A DNA stretch of 64,000 bases. Source: Burkholderia sp. (GTDB taxonomy: Bacteria > Pseudomonadota > Gammaproteobacteria > Burkholderiales > Burkholderiaceae). The notes below the pieces were generated by a model. The model saw nothing but the letters and a program-made list of their open reading frames with translations. It did not search any database and was not told the origin of the DNA. Positions 9,058 through 17,310 of the stretch are shown piece after piece (position 1 is the first letter of the stretch; every line of letters begins with the position of its first letter). The stretch is from positions 62,001 to 126,000 of the forward strand of contig JAIRVP010000052.1 of NCBI GenBank assembly GCA_031253835.1, written 5' to 3'. Position numbers and translations under genes: made by a program.

Positions 9058-11469
9058 GTGGCTGAAGCATCCATGCTCCGGCGCGCGCTGCACGGCGCCG
9101 GCCGCTGGCTGCATCGCTGGCAGAACTGGCTCGTCGGCGCGCTGCTCGTGTTCGGCGCACTGGCCGCGTGCCGGCTGTGGCCGCATCCGCCGCTGCGCGA
9201 CTGGAAGCCGTCGTCGGTGGCGGTGACGGACGCGCAGGGCCGGTTGTTGCGCCTGACGCTCGCGAAGGACGACCGCTACCGGCTGTGGGTGCCGCTCGAC
9301 CGGATGTCGCCGCAACTCGTCGAAGCCGCGATGCTGCACGAGGACCGCTGGTTCTGGTGGCATCCGGGCTTCAACCCGTACGGGCTCGCGCGCGGCGCGT
9401 GGATCACGTACGTGCGCGGCGGCAATCCGCAGGGCGGCTCGACGCTGACGATGCAGCTTGCGCGCTCGCTGTGGAAGCTGAACACGCGCACGCCGGCCGG
9501 CAAGCTCGTGCAGGTCGCGCGTGCGCTGCAGCTCGAACTCTTCTATTCGAAGCGGCAGATCCTCGAAGCCTATCTGAACGACGCGCCGTACGGCCGCAAC
9601 GTCGAAGGCGCGGGCACCGCGAGCGTCGTCTATTTCGACCGGATGCCCGATGCGCTGACGCTGCCCGAGGCGCTCGCGCTCGCGGTGATTCCGCAGGACC
9701 CGGCGCGGCGCGTGCGCGGCGGGCAGGACGAGATCAACCGTGCGCTGGCCGCGTCGCGCAACCGGCTGTACGCGCGCTGGCTGACGAAGCATCCGGGCGA
9801 TGCGGCGCTGAAGCCGCTGTTCGCGCTGCCGCTCGCGATGCGGCCGCTGTCCGCGCTGCCGTTCGACGCGCCGCATGCGGTCGACCAGGCGCTCGCCGCG
9901 CGCAGCGCGTGGCGTGCGACGTCGGGCGGCGCCGCGGAAGACGGCGGCGAAGGCGCGCGGCTCGTCACGACGCTTGACCTCGACCTGCAACGCACGCTGG
10001 AGCGGCAGATCGCGCGCTATGTCGCGCGCAACGATACGCGCGGCGTGCGCAACGCGGCGGCCATCCTCGTCGATACGCGCGACATGGGCGTGAAGGCGCT
10101 GGTCGGCTCCGCGAACTTCTTCGATCGCACGATCGACGGGCAGGTGAACGGCACGCTCGCACGGCGCTCGCCGGGCTCGACGCTCAAGCCGTTCATCTAT
10201 GCGCTCGGGTTCGACCAGGGCGTGCTGCATCCGCAGACGGTGCTGCGCGACGTGCCGACTTCGTTCGGCCCGTATGCGCCGGAGAATTTCGACGGTCATT
10301 TCCTCGGGCCGATCACCGCGACCGACGCGCTGAACCGCAGCCGCAACGTGCCGGCCGTGTGGGTCGCGTCGCAGCTCAAGTCGCCCGACCTGTACCGGTT
10401 CCTGCAGGAAGCCGGCGTGCGCCGGCTCGCGAGCGCACAGCACTACGGGCTCGCGCTCGTGCTCGGCGGCGGCGAGGTGACGATGCAGGATCTCGCGGCG
10501 CTGTACGCGATGCTCGCGAATCGCGGCGAGTTCCGGCCGCTGCGGCTGCGCGCGGACGAGCCGGCGCTGCCCGGCCGGCGCCTGCTGAGCGCCGACGCGA
10601 GCTACATGACGATGGACATGCTGCGCCAGCACCTGCGTCCCGACGAGACGAGCGGCGCGCAGCCGTCGAGCGTGCCCGTGTACTGGAAGACGGGCACGTC
10701 ATGGTCGTTCCGCGATGCATGGACGGCCGGCGTGTTCGGCCCGTACGTGCTGGTCGTGTGGGTCGGCAATTTCGACAATTCGACGAACACGGCCTTCGTC
10801 GGCGTCGATGCGGCCGCGCCGCTGTTCTTCCAGGTCGTCGATGCGATGCATGCCGAGCGCACGCTCGTCGAGCCGCCGCGCGCGATGCCGCCGCGGCTGA
10901 AGCGTGTGCGGATCTGCCTCGCCAGCGGCGATCTGCCGAACGAGTGGTGCCCGCAGCAGGGCTGGACGTGGTTCATCCCGGGCACGTCGCCGATCCGCGT
11001 GAGCAACGTGCACCGGCCCGTCGTGATCGACGATGCGACCGGGAAGGCCGCGTGTCCCCCGTACGACGGCAAGCGCACGCATGCGGAGATCTTCGAGTTC
11101 TGGCCGTCGGATCTGCAGCAGGTGTTCGCGCAGGCCGGCATTCCGCGCCGGCGGCCGCCGCAGAATGCGGACTGCCGCGATGCGGGGCAGGTCGAAGGCG
11201 ATCCGCCGCGGATCACGTCGCCGCTGCGCGGGAGCACTTATGCGATGCGGGTAAAAAGTGCCGACGAGACGCGCATCGCGTTCAACGCGACGGCCGATGC
11301 GAGCGCGCATGCGCTGTACTGGTTCGTCAACGACGCGTATGTCGGCCGCAGTACGCCGGGCGATGCGCTGTTCTGGCAGCCGCGGACGGCCGGCACCTAT
11401 ACGGTGCGGGTGGTCGACGATCATGGGCGCAGCGATCAGCGGCCGTTGGGGGTGGGGCTGGAGCAGTAG
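9058..11469 (+). CDS. pbpC: Penicillin-binding protein 1C (bifunctional peptidoglycan synthase)
   Basis: An 803-aa class A PBP of the 1C type. After a short cytoplasmic N-terminus and one membrane anchor (LVGALLVFGALAACRLW), a GT51 glycosyltransferase domain carries the catalytic Glu in HEDRWFW (E95) and the GGSTLTMQLAR motif. The transpeptidase domain has SPGSTLKPF (nucleophile S374, K377), SRN, and KTGTS. The last 200 residues form the PBP1C-specific C-terminal domain with a terminal Ig-like fold. The GTG at 9058 is chosen because GAGGAG lies nine bases upstream; an ATG five codons downstream has worse spacing. It is very likely co-transcribed with the preceding alpha-2-macroglobulin gene, the pair proposed to act together in envelope defence and repair. 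Confidence 0.95.
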   Translation: MAEASMLRRALHGAGRWLHRWQNWLVGALLVFGALAACRLWPHPPLRDWKPSSVAVTDAQGRLLRLTLAKDDRYRLWVPLDRMSPQLVEAAMLHEDRWFWWHPGFNPYGLARGAWITYVRGGNPQGGSTLTMQLARSLWKLNTRTPAGKLVQVARALQLELFYSKRQILEAYLNDAPYGRNVEGAGTASVVYFDRMPDALTLPEALALAVIPQDPARRVRGGQDEINRALAASRNRLYARWLTKHPGDAALKPLFALPLAMRPLSALPFDAPHAVDQALAARSAWRATSGGAAEDGGEGARLVTTLDLDLQRTLERQIARYVARNDTRGVRNAAAILVDTRDMGVKALVGSANFFDRTIDGQVNGTLARRSPGSTLKPFIYALGFDQGVLHPQTVLRDVPTSFGPYAPENFDGHFLGPITATDALNRSRNVPAVWVASQLKSPDLYRFLQEAGVRRLASAQHYGLALVLGGGEVTMQDLAALYAMLANRGEFRPLRLRADEPALPGRRLLSADASYMTMDMLRQHLRPDETSGAQPSSVPVYWKTGTSWSFRDAWTAGVFGPYVLVVWVGNFDNSTNTAFVGVDAAAPLFFQVVDAMHAERTLVEPPRAMPPRLKRVRICLASGDLPNEWCPQQGWTWFIPGTSPIRVSNVHRPVVIDDATGKAACPPYDGKRTHAEIFEFWPSDLQQVFAQAGIPRRRPPQNADCRDAGQVEGDPPRITSPLRGSTYAMRVKSADETRIAFNATADASAHALYWFVNDAYVGRSTPGDALFWQPRTAGTYTVRVVDDHGRSDQRPLGVGLEQ

Positions 11470-11550
11470 GCGGGTGCGCAGTGTGCCGGTTGCTGCCAGG
11501 GGGCCGTGACATGGCCGCTTGCGGGCGATGCGCCCGGCCTGTTCGCGCGC

Positions 11551-12396
11551 TCATCCCAGCTCGAACGACGTCACCCCGAACACGCGATCGATCGCAATCG
11601 CCGGTGCGTCCTGCGTGTACATCCGCGCGGTTTCGAACACGCTCGTCATGCCGTGCCGTTCAGCCAGCGCGACGGCCGCCGGATTCGTTTCAGGCACGTC
11701 GAGCACGATGACCTCGCCGGGCATGCGCGCCGCCAGCGCACGAAATAGCCCGGTGGCGACGTCCGCGTCATCGGCGAACAACGGACCGATCTTGCAGCCC
11801 GCCTTGCAGCGGCGTATGACACCGTATCCGGCGACGCGGCCGGCATCGATCGTTGCGAGCGCAACGGCATCGGGTTGCGTGAGCCAGGCGGAGACGAAGC
11901 GCTCGCGCGCGGCGGGAAAACACGGGCGATCGTAGGCAAGCAATTCCCCGAACGGCACGTCGGCCGCTGCCGTCACCCCTGCGCAGCCGATGCCGCTCAC
12001 GTGCCCCTGATAGCGGATGTTGCGGTACGCGAGCCGGAAGCCGGACTTCCGGTAGTTCGCCTGCTGCGCAACGACACCGTCGAGCCCGATGTTGCGATCT
12101 CCCAGGTAGCGCATGCCGTGCTGCCAGATTCGCATGCCGAAGCCTCTGCCGCGAAACTCGGGCTTGACGATGTAGAGACCGATGAAGCCGAACCGTTCGT
12201 CGTAGGCGACGGCGGCGAGGCACGCGACCGGCTCGTTGCGCCAGACGCCGACGAAGAAGCCGGCCGGGTCCGCTTCCCTGAAACAGTGCGGGTCATGCAG
12301 GCCGGGGTTCCAGCCTTCCGCCGCCGCCCATTCGACCGACATCGCCACGTCGTCGGCCGACATGGTGCGCACGATGAAGTCTTCGTCTCGATCCAT
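11551..12396 (-). CDS. GNAT-family N-acetyltransferase, two-domain
   Basis: A 281-aa protein with two acetyltransferase-like halves. The N-terminal half (about residues 8-135) is a GNAT fold with the acetyl-CoA loop region IVKPEFRGRGFGMRIW, matching the R/Q-x-x-G-x-G/A signature. The C-terminal half (about 150-275) resembles the Acetyltransf_18 (DUF1248) domain that often follows a GNAT domain in uncharacterised enzymes. The substrate is unknown. The start ATG at 12396 is chosen because homology-like sequence (DEDFIVRTMSADDV) begins there; the same frame extends upstream only into non-gene sequence. It converges on pbpC and is the only intact gene between it and the halogenase-like gene. Confidence 0.85.
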   Translation of the reverse strand: MDRDEDFIVRTMSADDVAMSVEWAAAEGWNPGLHDPHCFREADPAGFFVGVWRNEPVACLAAVAYDERFGFIGLYIVKPEFRGRGFGMRIWQHGMRYLGDRNIGLDGVVAQQANYRKSGFRLAYRNIRYQGHVSGIGCAGVTAAADVPFGELLAYDRPCFPAARERFVSAWLTQPDAVALATIDAGRVAGYGVIRRCKAGCKIGPLFADDADVATGLFRALAARMPGEVIVLDVPETNPAAVALAERHGMTSVFETARMYTQDAPAIAIDRVFGVTSFELG

Positions 12397-12500
12397 GATT
12401 CGCCCTCGTGCTGCTGACCGATTCATCATAGTCGCGGGGGCACGTATCGGCACGGTCATTTCGGGCCGTCGCCGGTGGAAGCGTTCGGCTGCACCATCCC

Positions 12501-12541
12501 CGTCATCCGCCTTCGCCTGCACATCCTTCCACCCCTGAATC
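12501..12541 (-). repeat. Degenerate copy of an HTH-gene 3' end
   Basis: These 41 bases match 15471-15511 at 37 positions. In both copies the minus strand encodes IQG(L/W)K(G/D)(L/V)QAKADDG. In the intact gene a TGA stop follows at once; here it has been lost, so the copy looks like a broken duplicate. Similarity upstream of this block is weak. Confidence 0.55.
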
Positions 12542-12625
12542 GACGCGACGGCCGATGCGAGCGCGCATGCTTGACCCTTGGTCAAATGCCGGGCAACGCG
12601 AAGCGGTGCGAATCGATTCTGATAG

Positions 12626-12799
12626 ACTGCCCCGTATTCGCCGGAACCGAGCCTGTACTGTCCCGATGGCGATCCGAAGGCGCTGTTCATCGACGATGCG
12701 CGCTGCGCAAAGGGTGCGTCGAGCCAGGCGCAGGCGTGCAGCGATGCGTCCCCCGAACTGATTGTCATGTTCTTCCGCCTGTCCAACCGGCCGCATTAG
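12626..12799 (+). pseudogene. Orphan C-terminal coding remnant
   Basis: A 57-codon frame opens just after a TAG at 12623-12625 and ends at TAG 12797-12799. It has no plausible start codon or ribosome site at its 5' end, yet its translation (for example SLYCPDGDPKALFIDDARC and PELIVMFFRLSNRPH) has a balanced composition with hydrophobic stretches, unlike the Arg-rich shadow frames nearby. It is probably the 3' remainder of a deleted gene. The family is not recognised. Confidence 0.35.
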
Positions 12800-12980
12800 G
12801 GCGTTCCGGGCGGAACGAATACGGGTAGGGCCGGCGCGCGAGGGCGTGATCGTCGCGAATCCCGTGAACCTTTGAAACAGCGCCGGCCGGGAAAAATCCT
12901 GGTGACATTCGCAACCCGCCGGGCATCGCCTGTCGAACGATGCCAGGGGAGAAGCCGATCGGGAGCCCGCCGCGAGAAGG

Positions 12981-14330
12981 ATGCCAATGAATCATCAGCC
13001 GTACGAAACCGACATGCCTTGTTGGGACGTTGCCGTGATCGGCGGCGGGCCCGCTGGGGCCACCGCAGCAACCTTGCTGGCCGATGCCGGCTATCGCGTC
13101 CAGGTGCTCGAAAAGGCACATCATCCCCGCTTTCATATCGGCGAATCGCTGTTGCCGGCCAACTTGAGGCTGTTCGAGCGGCTTGGCGTCGGCGAGGCCG
13201 TGCGTGAAATCGGCATGATGAAACCGGCCGCCGAATTCGTGTCGCCGTTCCATGGCCAGCGGCTGCAACGGTTCGCGTTCGCCGACGCATGGGACAAGTC
13301 GATGCCGTATGCATATCAGGTGCGCCGTTCCGAGCTCGACGAAATTCTGCTGCGAAACGCGGCGGCGCACGGCGCGGACGTCGTCGAAGGCTGCCAGGTC
13401 CGTGACGTCGCGTTCCTTCCCGACGGCAGCGGCGCGATCCTGCACGCGAAGCACGACGACGGGCGGCCGTACCAGTGCCGCGCCCGTTTCGTGGTCGACG
13501 CTTCGGGCCGCGATACGCTGCTCGCCAACCGGATGCGCACGAAGCAGCGCAACAAGAAACACAACAGCAGTGCGCTGTATGCGCATGTTCGCGGTGCGCA
13601 GCGCAACACCGGGCCGGACGAAGGCAACATCACGGTGTACTGGTTCGAGTACGGCTGGTTCTGGTTCATTCCGCTGGCTGACGGTACGACGAGCATCGGC
13701 GCGGTCGTATGGCCTCACTATCTCAAGCGGCGTGCACCCGGCACGTCGCTCGACGCGTTCTTCCTCGAGACGGTCGCGATGTGTCCCCCGCTCGCGGCGC
13801 GGCTCGAGCACGCGCAGCTCGTGACCGACGTGGAAGCGACCGGCAACTTTTCGTATTCGGGCGACGTGACGCACGGGCCGAACTTCCTGTTGCTCGGCGA
13901 TGCGTTCGCGTTCATCGATCCGGTGTTTTCGTCGGGCGTGATGCTCGCGATGCAAAGCGCCTTCATCGGCGCCGAAACGATCGATACGTGCCTGCGCGAT
14001 CCGGCGCGCGCAAGTGCCGCGCTCGCCGCATTCGATAAGCGCGTGCGTCATGGGCCGAAGCAATTTTCCTGGTTCATCTACCGGATGACGTCGCCCACGA
14101 TGCGCAATCTGTTCATGAAGCCGCGCAACATGCTTCGCGTGAAAGAGGCGCTGCTTTCCCTGCTCGCCGGCGACATCTTCGGGAGTACGCCGATCTGGCC
14201 GTCGCTGCGCATGTTCAAGATCATCTATTACGTGTCGGCGATGGTCGATGCGCGCAGTTCCCTGCGCGCGTGGCGCGCGCGCCGCCGCATGCTGCGGCAG
14301 GCCGACGACGCAAAGACGGTGGCGGGGTAG
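12981..14330 (+). CDS. FAD-dependent tryptophan-halogenase-like oxidoreductase
   Basis: A 449-aa flavoprotein of the Trp_halogenase family. The FAD-binding Rossmann motif IGGGPAG is at residues 18-24 and the family motif IGESLLP at 51-57. A lysine falls at residue 79 (GMMKPAAEF), the position of the catalytic lysine in flavin-dependent halogenases, and WFWFIP at 226-231 fits the halogenase WxWxIP signature. The second FAD motif reads GDAFAFIDP. Real halogenases chlorinate or brominate aromatic or activated acyl substrates with reduced FAD from a partner reductase; no reductase is adjacent. Many relatives in aryl-polyene and lipid clusters carry the fold without proven halogenation, so activity is uncertain. 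It heads a three-gene unit with a 66-aa protein (8-bp gap) and an acyltransferase. Confidence 0.85.
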   Translation: MPMNHQPYETDMPCWDVAVIGGGPAGATAATLLADAGYRVQVLEKAHHPRFHIGESLLPANLRLFERLGVGEAVREIGMMKPAAEFVSPFHGQRLQRFAFADAWDKSMPYAYQVRRSELDEILLRNAAAHGADVVEGCQVRDVAFLPDGSGAILHAKHDDGRPYQCRARFVVDASGRDTLLANRMRTKQRNKKHNSSALYAHVRGAQRNTGPDEGNITVYWFEYGWFWFIPLADGTTSIGAVVWPHYLKRRAPGTSLDAFFLETVAMCPPLAARLEHAQLVTDVEATGNFSYSGDVTHGPNFLLLGDAFAFIDPVFSSGVMLAMQSAFIGAETIDTCLRDPARASAALAAFDKRVRHGPKQFSWFIYRMTSPTMRNLFMKPRNMLRVKEALLSLLAGDIFGSTPIWPSLRMFKIIYYVSAMVDARSSLRAWRARRRMLRQADDAKTVAG

Positions 14331-14338
14331 GGATCTCG

Positions 14339-14539
14339 ATGTCTGTTCCGTTGACGGTCTGCCGCGGCGGCGACGGCGCGCAGTTGCGCGCGATGCTCGT
14401 CGACATCGGTGTCGTGCCCGGCGAGGCCCCGCAGTCGGGCCACGATCGCGCGTCGCGACCCCATCCGGCGTACGCGATACGCGTGCGCGATCCGCACGGT
14501 ACGCAGCGGCCGGCCGCGATGGATGAGGTGCCCGCGTGA
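14339..14539 (+). CDS. Small hypothetical protein between halogenase-like and acyltransferase genes
   Basis: A 66-aa frame starting at ATG 14339, eight bases after the halogenase-like stop. Its TGA overlaps the GTG of the acyltransferase (GTGA), an arrangement typical of translational coupling. Codon use is Burkholderia-like with G/C third positions. No signal peptide, membrane segment or known motif is seen. I do not recognise the family; it is called because of its coupling and position in the operon. Confidence 0.5.
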   Translation: MSVPLTVCRGGDGAQLRAMLVDIGVVPGEAPQSGHDRASRPHPAYAIRVRDPHGTQRPAAMDEVPA

Positions 14540-15345
14540 GCGATGCCGGGCAGCCTTCGACGAAGCGTCCCGGCCTCGTTCCTGCGTTGCGCAGGCTCGA
14601 CGCATTGCGTCAGCATGTCGTTTTCTACGCCGGGCTCCTGCTGCTCGCGATCGGCTGCCTCGGCTGGTTGCCGTTTGCGGTCGCGTTGCGCGTGCTGTTG
14701 CCGCGGCATGTCGCGCGCACGCTCGGACGTGCGTTTATCCGGCATGCGTGGTGGACGTACTTCCGCGTGCTGTCGGTGCTCGGGGCCGCGCGCTTCGATC
14801 TGTCCGAACTCGCGACGCTGCGCGGTGTGCCGCCGATGATCCTCGCGCCCAATCATCCGACGCTGATCGATGCCATGCTCGTCGCGTCGTGCGTGCCCCG
14901 CCTGTGCTGCATCATGAAAGGCGACATCGTCGACAACGTGTTTCTGGGAGCCGGCGCGCGCCTGGCCGACTACATCGCGAACGATGCGCCGACGGGAATG
15001 ATCAAGGCGGCCGTCGCCGATTTGCGGCGCGGCCATCCGCTGCTGCTGTTTCCAGAAGGCACGCGCACGGAGTCGGCGCCGGTCAATCCGCTCAAGGCAG
15101 GCGTCGGACTCGTTGCCGCCCGCGCACGCGTGCCGGTGCAGACGCTCATCGTCGAGGCCGGCTCGCCGTTTCTCTCCAAGGGATGGCCGATCTTTCGCAA
15201 GCCCGTGCTGCCGCTCACCTACCGGGTGAGAGTCGGCCGCTGCTTCGCGCCACCGGAACCCAACACGGATGCGGTGCGCGGTTTCGTTGCGCAGTTGCAC
15301 GAGTATTACCGGGGCGAGCTCTCGGACGAATCGCCGCTGGGTTGA
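14536..15345 (+). CDS. 1-acylglycerol-3-phosphate acyltransferase-like (PlsC family)
   Basis: A 269-aa membrane-bound acyltransferase. One N-terminal membrane segment (about residues 30-55, VFYAGLLLLAIGCLGWLPF) precedes the PlsC domain, whose HX4D motif reads NHPTLID and whose acceptor-binding motif reads FPEGTR. Such enzymes move an acyl chain from acyl-CoA or acyl-ACP to a lysophospholipid or similar acceptor at the inner membrane. The start is GTG, overlapping the stop of the preceding 66-aa gene by four bases. Pairing with a halogenase-like flavoprotein recalls aryl-polyene or dialkylresorcinol-type lipid pigment loci, but no ketosynthase or dehydratase genes are here, so the acceptor is open. 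Confidence 0.85.
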   Translation: MSDAGQPSTKRPGLVPALRRLDALRQHVVFYAGLLLLAIGCLGWLPFAVALRVLLPRHVARTLGRAFIRHAWWTYFRVLSVLGAARFDLSELATLRGVPPMILAPNHPTLIDAMLVASCVPRLCCIMKGDIVDNVFLGAGARLADYIANDAPTGMIKAAVADLRRGHPLLLFPEGTRTESAPVNPLKAGVGLVAARARVPVQTLIVEAGSPFLSKGWPIFRKPVLPLTYRVRVGRCFAPPEPNTDAVRGFVAQLHEYYRGELSDESPLG

Positions 15346-15465
15346 TCGCCGCCGCATCATCGGCCATGTTATGCCGATGGTTGCCGGCTCGGCGGCTTCG
15401 TTCGTCCTCTTCCCTGGCGGCACCCCGGGCAGGAACGCGTGCGATGCCGTCCGTCGCGCCCGCCA

Positions 15466-15804
15466 TCACCCGTCATCCGCCTTCGCCTGCAAACCCTTCA
15501 AGCCCTGAATCACGACCAGCAGCGCGCGCCCGTGCTCGTCCGAGCCGTCCCACGCGTCGACGATCGCGTCGCGCAGCAGGTCGTTATAGCGGCGGCGCGA
15601 CGGCTCCGTATCGACACCGTAGAAACTGCATAGCTTGTTGAATGGCGCGCTGCGGCGCAGCCGCTGCCCGTTCGACAGCCGCAGGCGCGACACGGTCGGC
15701 TGGCTGACCCCGGAAAGTCGCGCTATTTCGCTGGACGAGCGTGTATCTGCCATCAGGCGGCGCAACAGGTCTTGAACGGGAAAATCGTGGTCCGGGGCTT
15801 CCAT
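15466..15804 (-). CDS. Small helix-turn-helix transcriptional regulator, probably leaderless
   Basis: A 112-aa protein with a Cro/XRE-like HTH at about residues 22-60 (EIARLSGVSQPTVSRLR is the recognition region), then a helical tail ending in QAKADDG. A perfect TATAAT lies at 15812-15817 on this strand, which would place the transcription start at or next to the ATG at 15804. The upstream in-frame ATG at 15813 overlaps the -10 box itself and cannot be in that mRNA. No Shine-Dalgarno is present. The gene is therefore a candidate leaderless message, as in some phage repressors. It is divergent from the 299-aa gene starting at 15883, so the 78-bp gap may be an operator for both. Confidence 0.8.
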   Translation of the reverse strand: MEAPDHDFPVQDLLRRLMADTRSSSEIARLSGVSQPTVSRLRLSNGQRLRRSAPFNKLCSFYGVDTEPSRRRYNDLLRDAIVDAWDGSDEHGRALLVVIQGLKGLQAKADDG

Positions 15805-15810
15805 GCGATG

Positions 15811-15850
15811 CATTATACCTATACAGTTACGGCTGTTGAATGGGCTTGCT
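15811..15850 (-). promoter_or_regulatory. Sigma-70-like promoter of the HTH gene
   Basis: A consensus TATAAT at 15812-15817 is preceded at 16-bp spacing by TCAACA, a fair -35 element. The ATG at 15804 sits seven bases past the -10, where transcription should begin. The adjacent ACTGTATAGGTATAA contains a repeated GTATA that could be an autoregulatory site. Confidence 0.55.
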
Positions 15851-15882
15851 GTCACCAGCGAGGCTGTATCCCGAGATAGTTG

Positions 15883-16782
15883 ATGACACTGAAACACCTC
15901 CCACCCACGTTCTGCTGGACCAAGATCGGTACCGAGTCCGGCGAGGAACTGCCGACCGTCGTGCTCCGCAAGGAATGGGAGCGCCGGCTCGGGGGCGGGC
16001 GTTTTCTGTGGGGCATCAACCAGCCGCTCGGCAGCAGCGCGCAAGTCGCCGCGCATCGCACGGGCTCGCTGCTCGCGTTGTTTTCGCCGGTCGCATCGCG
16101 TCCGCGCGCGGGCGAGCGCAAGGATGCGCTGCTGTGGAATGCCTGGGTCGACGCGAGCGGGCAAGTGCGGCCGTTGCCGCCGCATACGTTCATCGCCAGC
16201 CGCTCGACGTTGCCGTCGGGCCGGCGCCGCGAACAGCACTACGCACTCGTGTGTGCGTCGTCCACCGCGCTGACGGTCGGCACGCAGTTGCGCGTGTACC
16301 CCGATCATCTGCGCAGCGTGAGCACCGGCCAGCCGCTCGGCGCCGCACAGGGGGCGGCCGTGGTCGATTGCGTCGGGCGGGCGAAGGAGCAGACGGGCAA
16401 GAGCTATCCGCTCGCGCTGTCGGTCGAGCTCGAAGCGCCGTATTTCGTGCGGCTCGCGCAGCCGTGCGTGCTGAAGGCGCGCGATCTCGCGGAAGTGAAC
16501 AAGGCCACGCGCGCAGGCGATTTCGATCGCTTCGTCGAACTCGTCGCGCGTTTGCGCGGCCGTTCGCCGACGGATGCCGTGCGCGGCGTCACGCGCGATC
16601 TGTTCGACGTGCCGCCGATCGAAACGGCGGCCGCGTATGTTGCGCCCGCGCATGTCGCGCGCTTGCGCAACCGGCCGGCGGCCGAGCATCCGCGCGATGT
16701 CACCGGCGACCTGTTCGACCTGTCGCCGGGCGAGGCGGCCGCGTTCGCAGGGCTTGCGCATCCGCGCATCGGGCGCGCGTGA
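15883..16782 (+). CDS. Unrecognised 299-aa protein divergent from HTH regulator
   Basis: I do not recognise this family. The ATG at 15883 (MTLKHLPPTFCW) is preferred over a TTG one codon earlier. The protein looks soluble, with no signal or membrane segment, and has an N-terminal region rich in Trp, Arg and Gly (WTKIGTESGE; FLWGINQPLG). The C-terminus has a 37-residue tandem repeat: VTRDLFDVPPIE begins at residue 236 and VTGDLFDLSPGE at 273, each followed by an A-rich helix ending AHxxR. Head-to-head with a small HTH gene, the arrangement resembles a regulator with its target or a two-gene mobile or defence unit, but nothing in the sequence proves this. Confidence 0.75.
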   Translation: MTLKHLPPTFCWTKIGTESGEELPTVVLRKEWERRLGGGRFLWGINQPLGSSAQVAAHRTGSLLALFSPVASRPRAGERKDALLWNAWVDASGQVRPLPPHTFIASRSTLPSGRRREQHYALVCASSTALTVGTQLRVYPDHLRSVSTGQPLGAAQGAAVVDCVGRAKEQTGKSYPLALSVELEAPYFVRLAQPCVLKARDLAEVNKATRAGDFDRFVELVARLRGRSPTDAVRGVTRDLFDVPPIETAAAYVAPAHVARLRNRPAAEHPRDVTGDLFDLSPGEAAAFAGLAHPRIGRA

Positions 16783-16988
16783 CGAACGGCGCGACACAGG
16801 TTGCGCAAGAATTTGTTGCAATCTCGCCGTAGCGGATCGGCGAGCGCAGAGGGACAATCGGCACGAAGCGCGCTGCGCGGCGGCCGATGCGTCGACACGC
16901 GACGGGTCGTGTTCACGCCGCCGACATGCGCACCACGCACACTGAGCGTCGGCGTGCTTCACACTGCAATCCTGAGGGAGGAGTGTCG

Positions 16989-17219
16989 ATGTCGACCCAC
17001 ATCTGTTCGCGGGAAGCGCAGGCCGCACAACGCTTCGTCGAAGCCACGCGGAATGTCGATCAGGCATTTCGCGCGGTGCGCGGCGAAAGCGACGACGACG
17101 CTTCGTCGGCCGAATACGCACGCGCGATGTCGCGCCTCGATCGCGCACTCGACGAACTGGCGCGTGCGCAGGAATGCTTCGATCGCGTCGTCGGCGCAGG
17201 CGCTGCGCACGGCAACTGA
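16989..17219 (+). CDS. Small hypothetical helical protein
   Basis: A 76-aa protein preceded by a strong GAGGGAGGAG ribosome site, which selects the ATG at 16989 over in-frame starts further upstream. It is predicted to be mainly alpha-helical and acidic (for example AEYARAMSRLDRALDELARA), with one Cys near each end. No signal peptide, membrane segment or recognised domain. It stands alone, about 200 bp after the 299-aa gene and convergent with the aldo/keto reductase. Confidence 0.6.
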   Translation: MSTHICSREAQAAQRFVEATRNVDQAFRAVRGESDDDASSAEYARAMSRLDRALDELARAQECFDRVVGAGAAHGN

Positions 17220-17233
17220 CCGGTTCGCTTTTT

Positions 17234-17253
17234 CGCGCGTCGGGCGACGCGCG
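17234..17253. terminator. Perfect hairpin between convergent genes
   Basis: CGCGCGTCG and CGACGCGCG flank a two-base loop, giving a 9-bp perfect stem. A second GC hairpin (GCCGGGC/GCCCGGC) follows at 17265-17283. Neither has a clear T-run, so a terminator role is likely only from the position between convergent genes. Confidence 0.35.
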
Positions 17254-17310
17254 ATCGTCTTCATGCCGGGCGGGCTGCCCGGCAATTCAGTTCATCCTCC
17301 CGTTTCGACT

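Larger units (their letters stand above)
12397..12980. other. Intergenic region holding gene remnants
   Basis: This 584-bp gap has no intact gene. On the minus strand, 12501-12541 repeats with 37 of 41 matches the last codons of the HTH gene at 15471-15511. On the plus strand an orphan coding-like frame runs from 12626 to 12799. The rest up to 12980 presumably holds the promoter of the halogenase-like gene; no clear sigma-70 boxes were found. Confidence 0.5.

Noticed and set aside
2818..10632. Minus-strand open frame of 2604 codons opposite the alpha-2-macroglobulin and pbpC genes
   Set aside because: It is an Arg/His-rich shadow frame caused by high GC at third codon positions; the plus-strand genes have clear domains and motifs.
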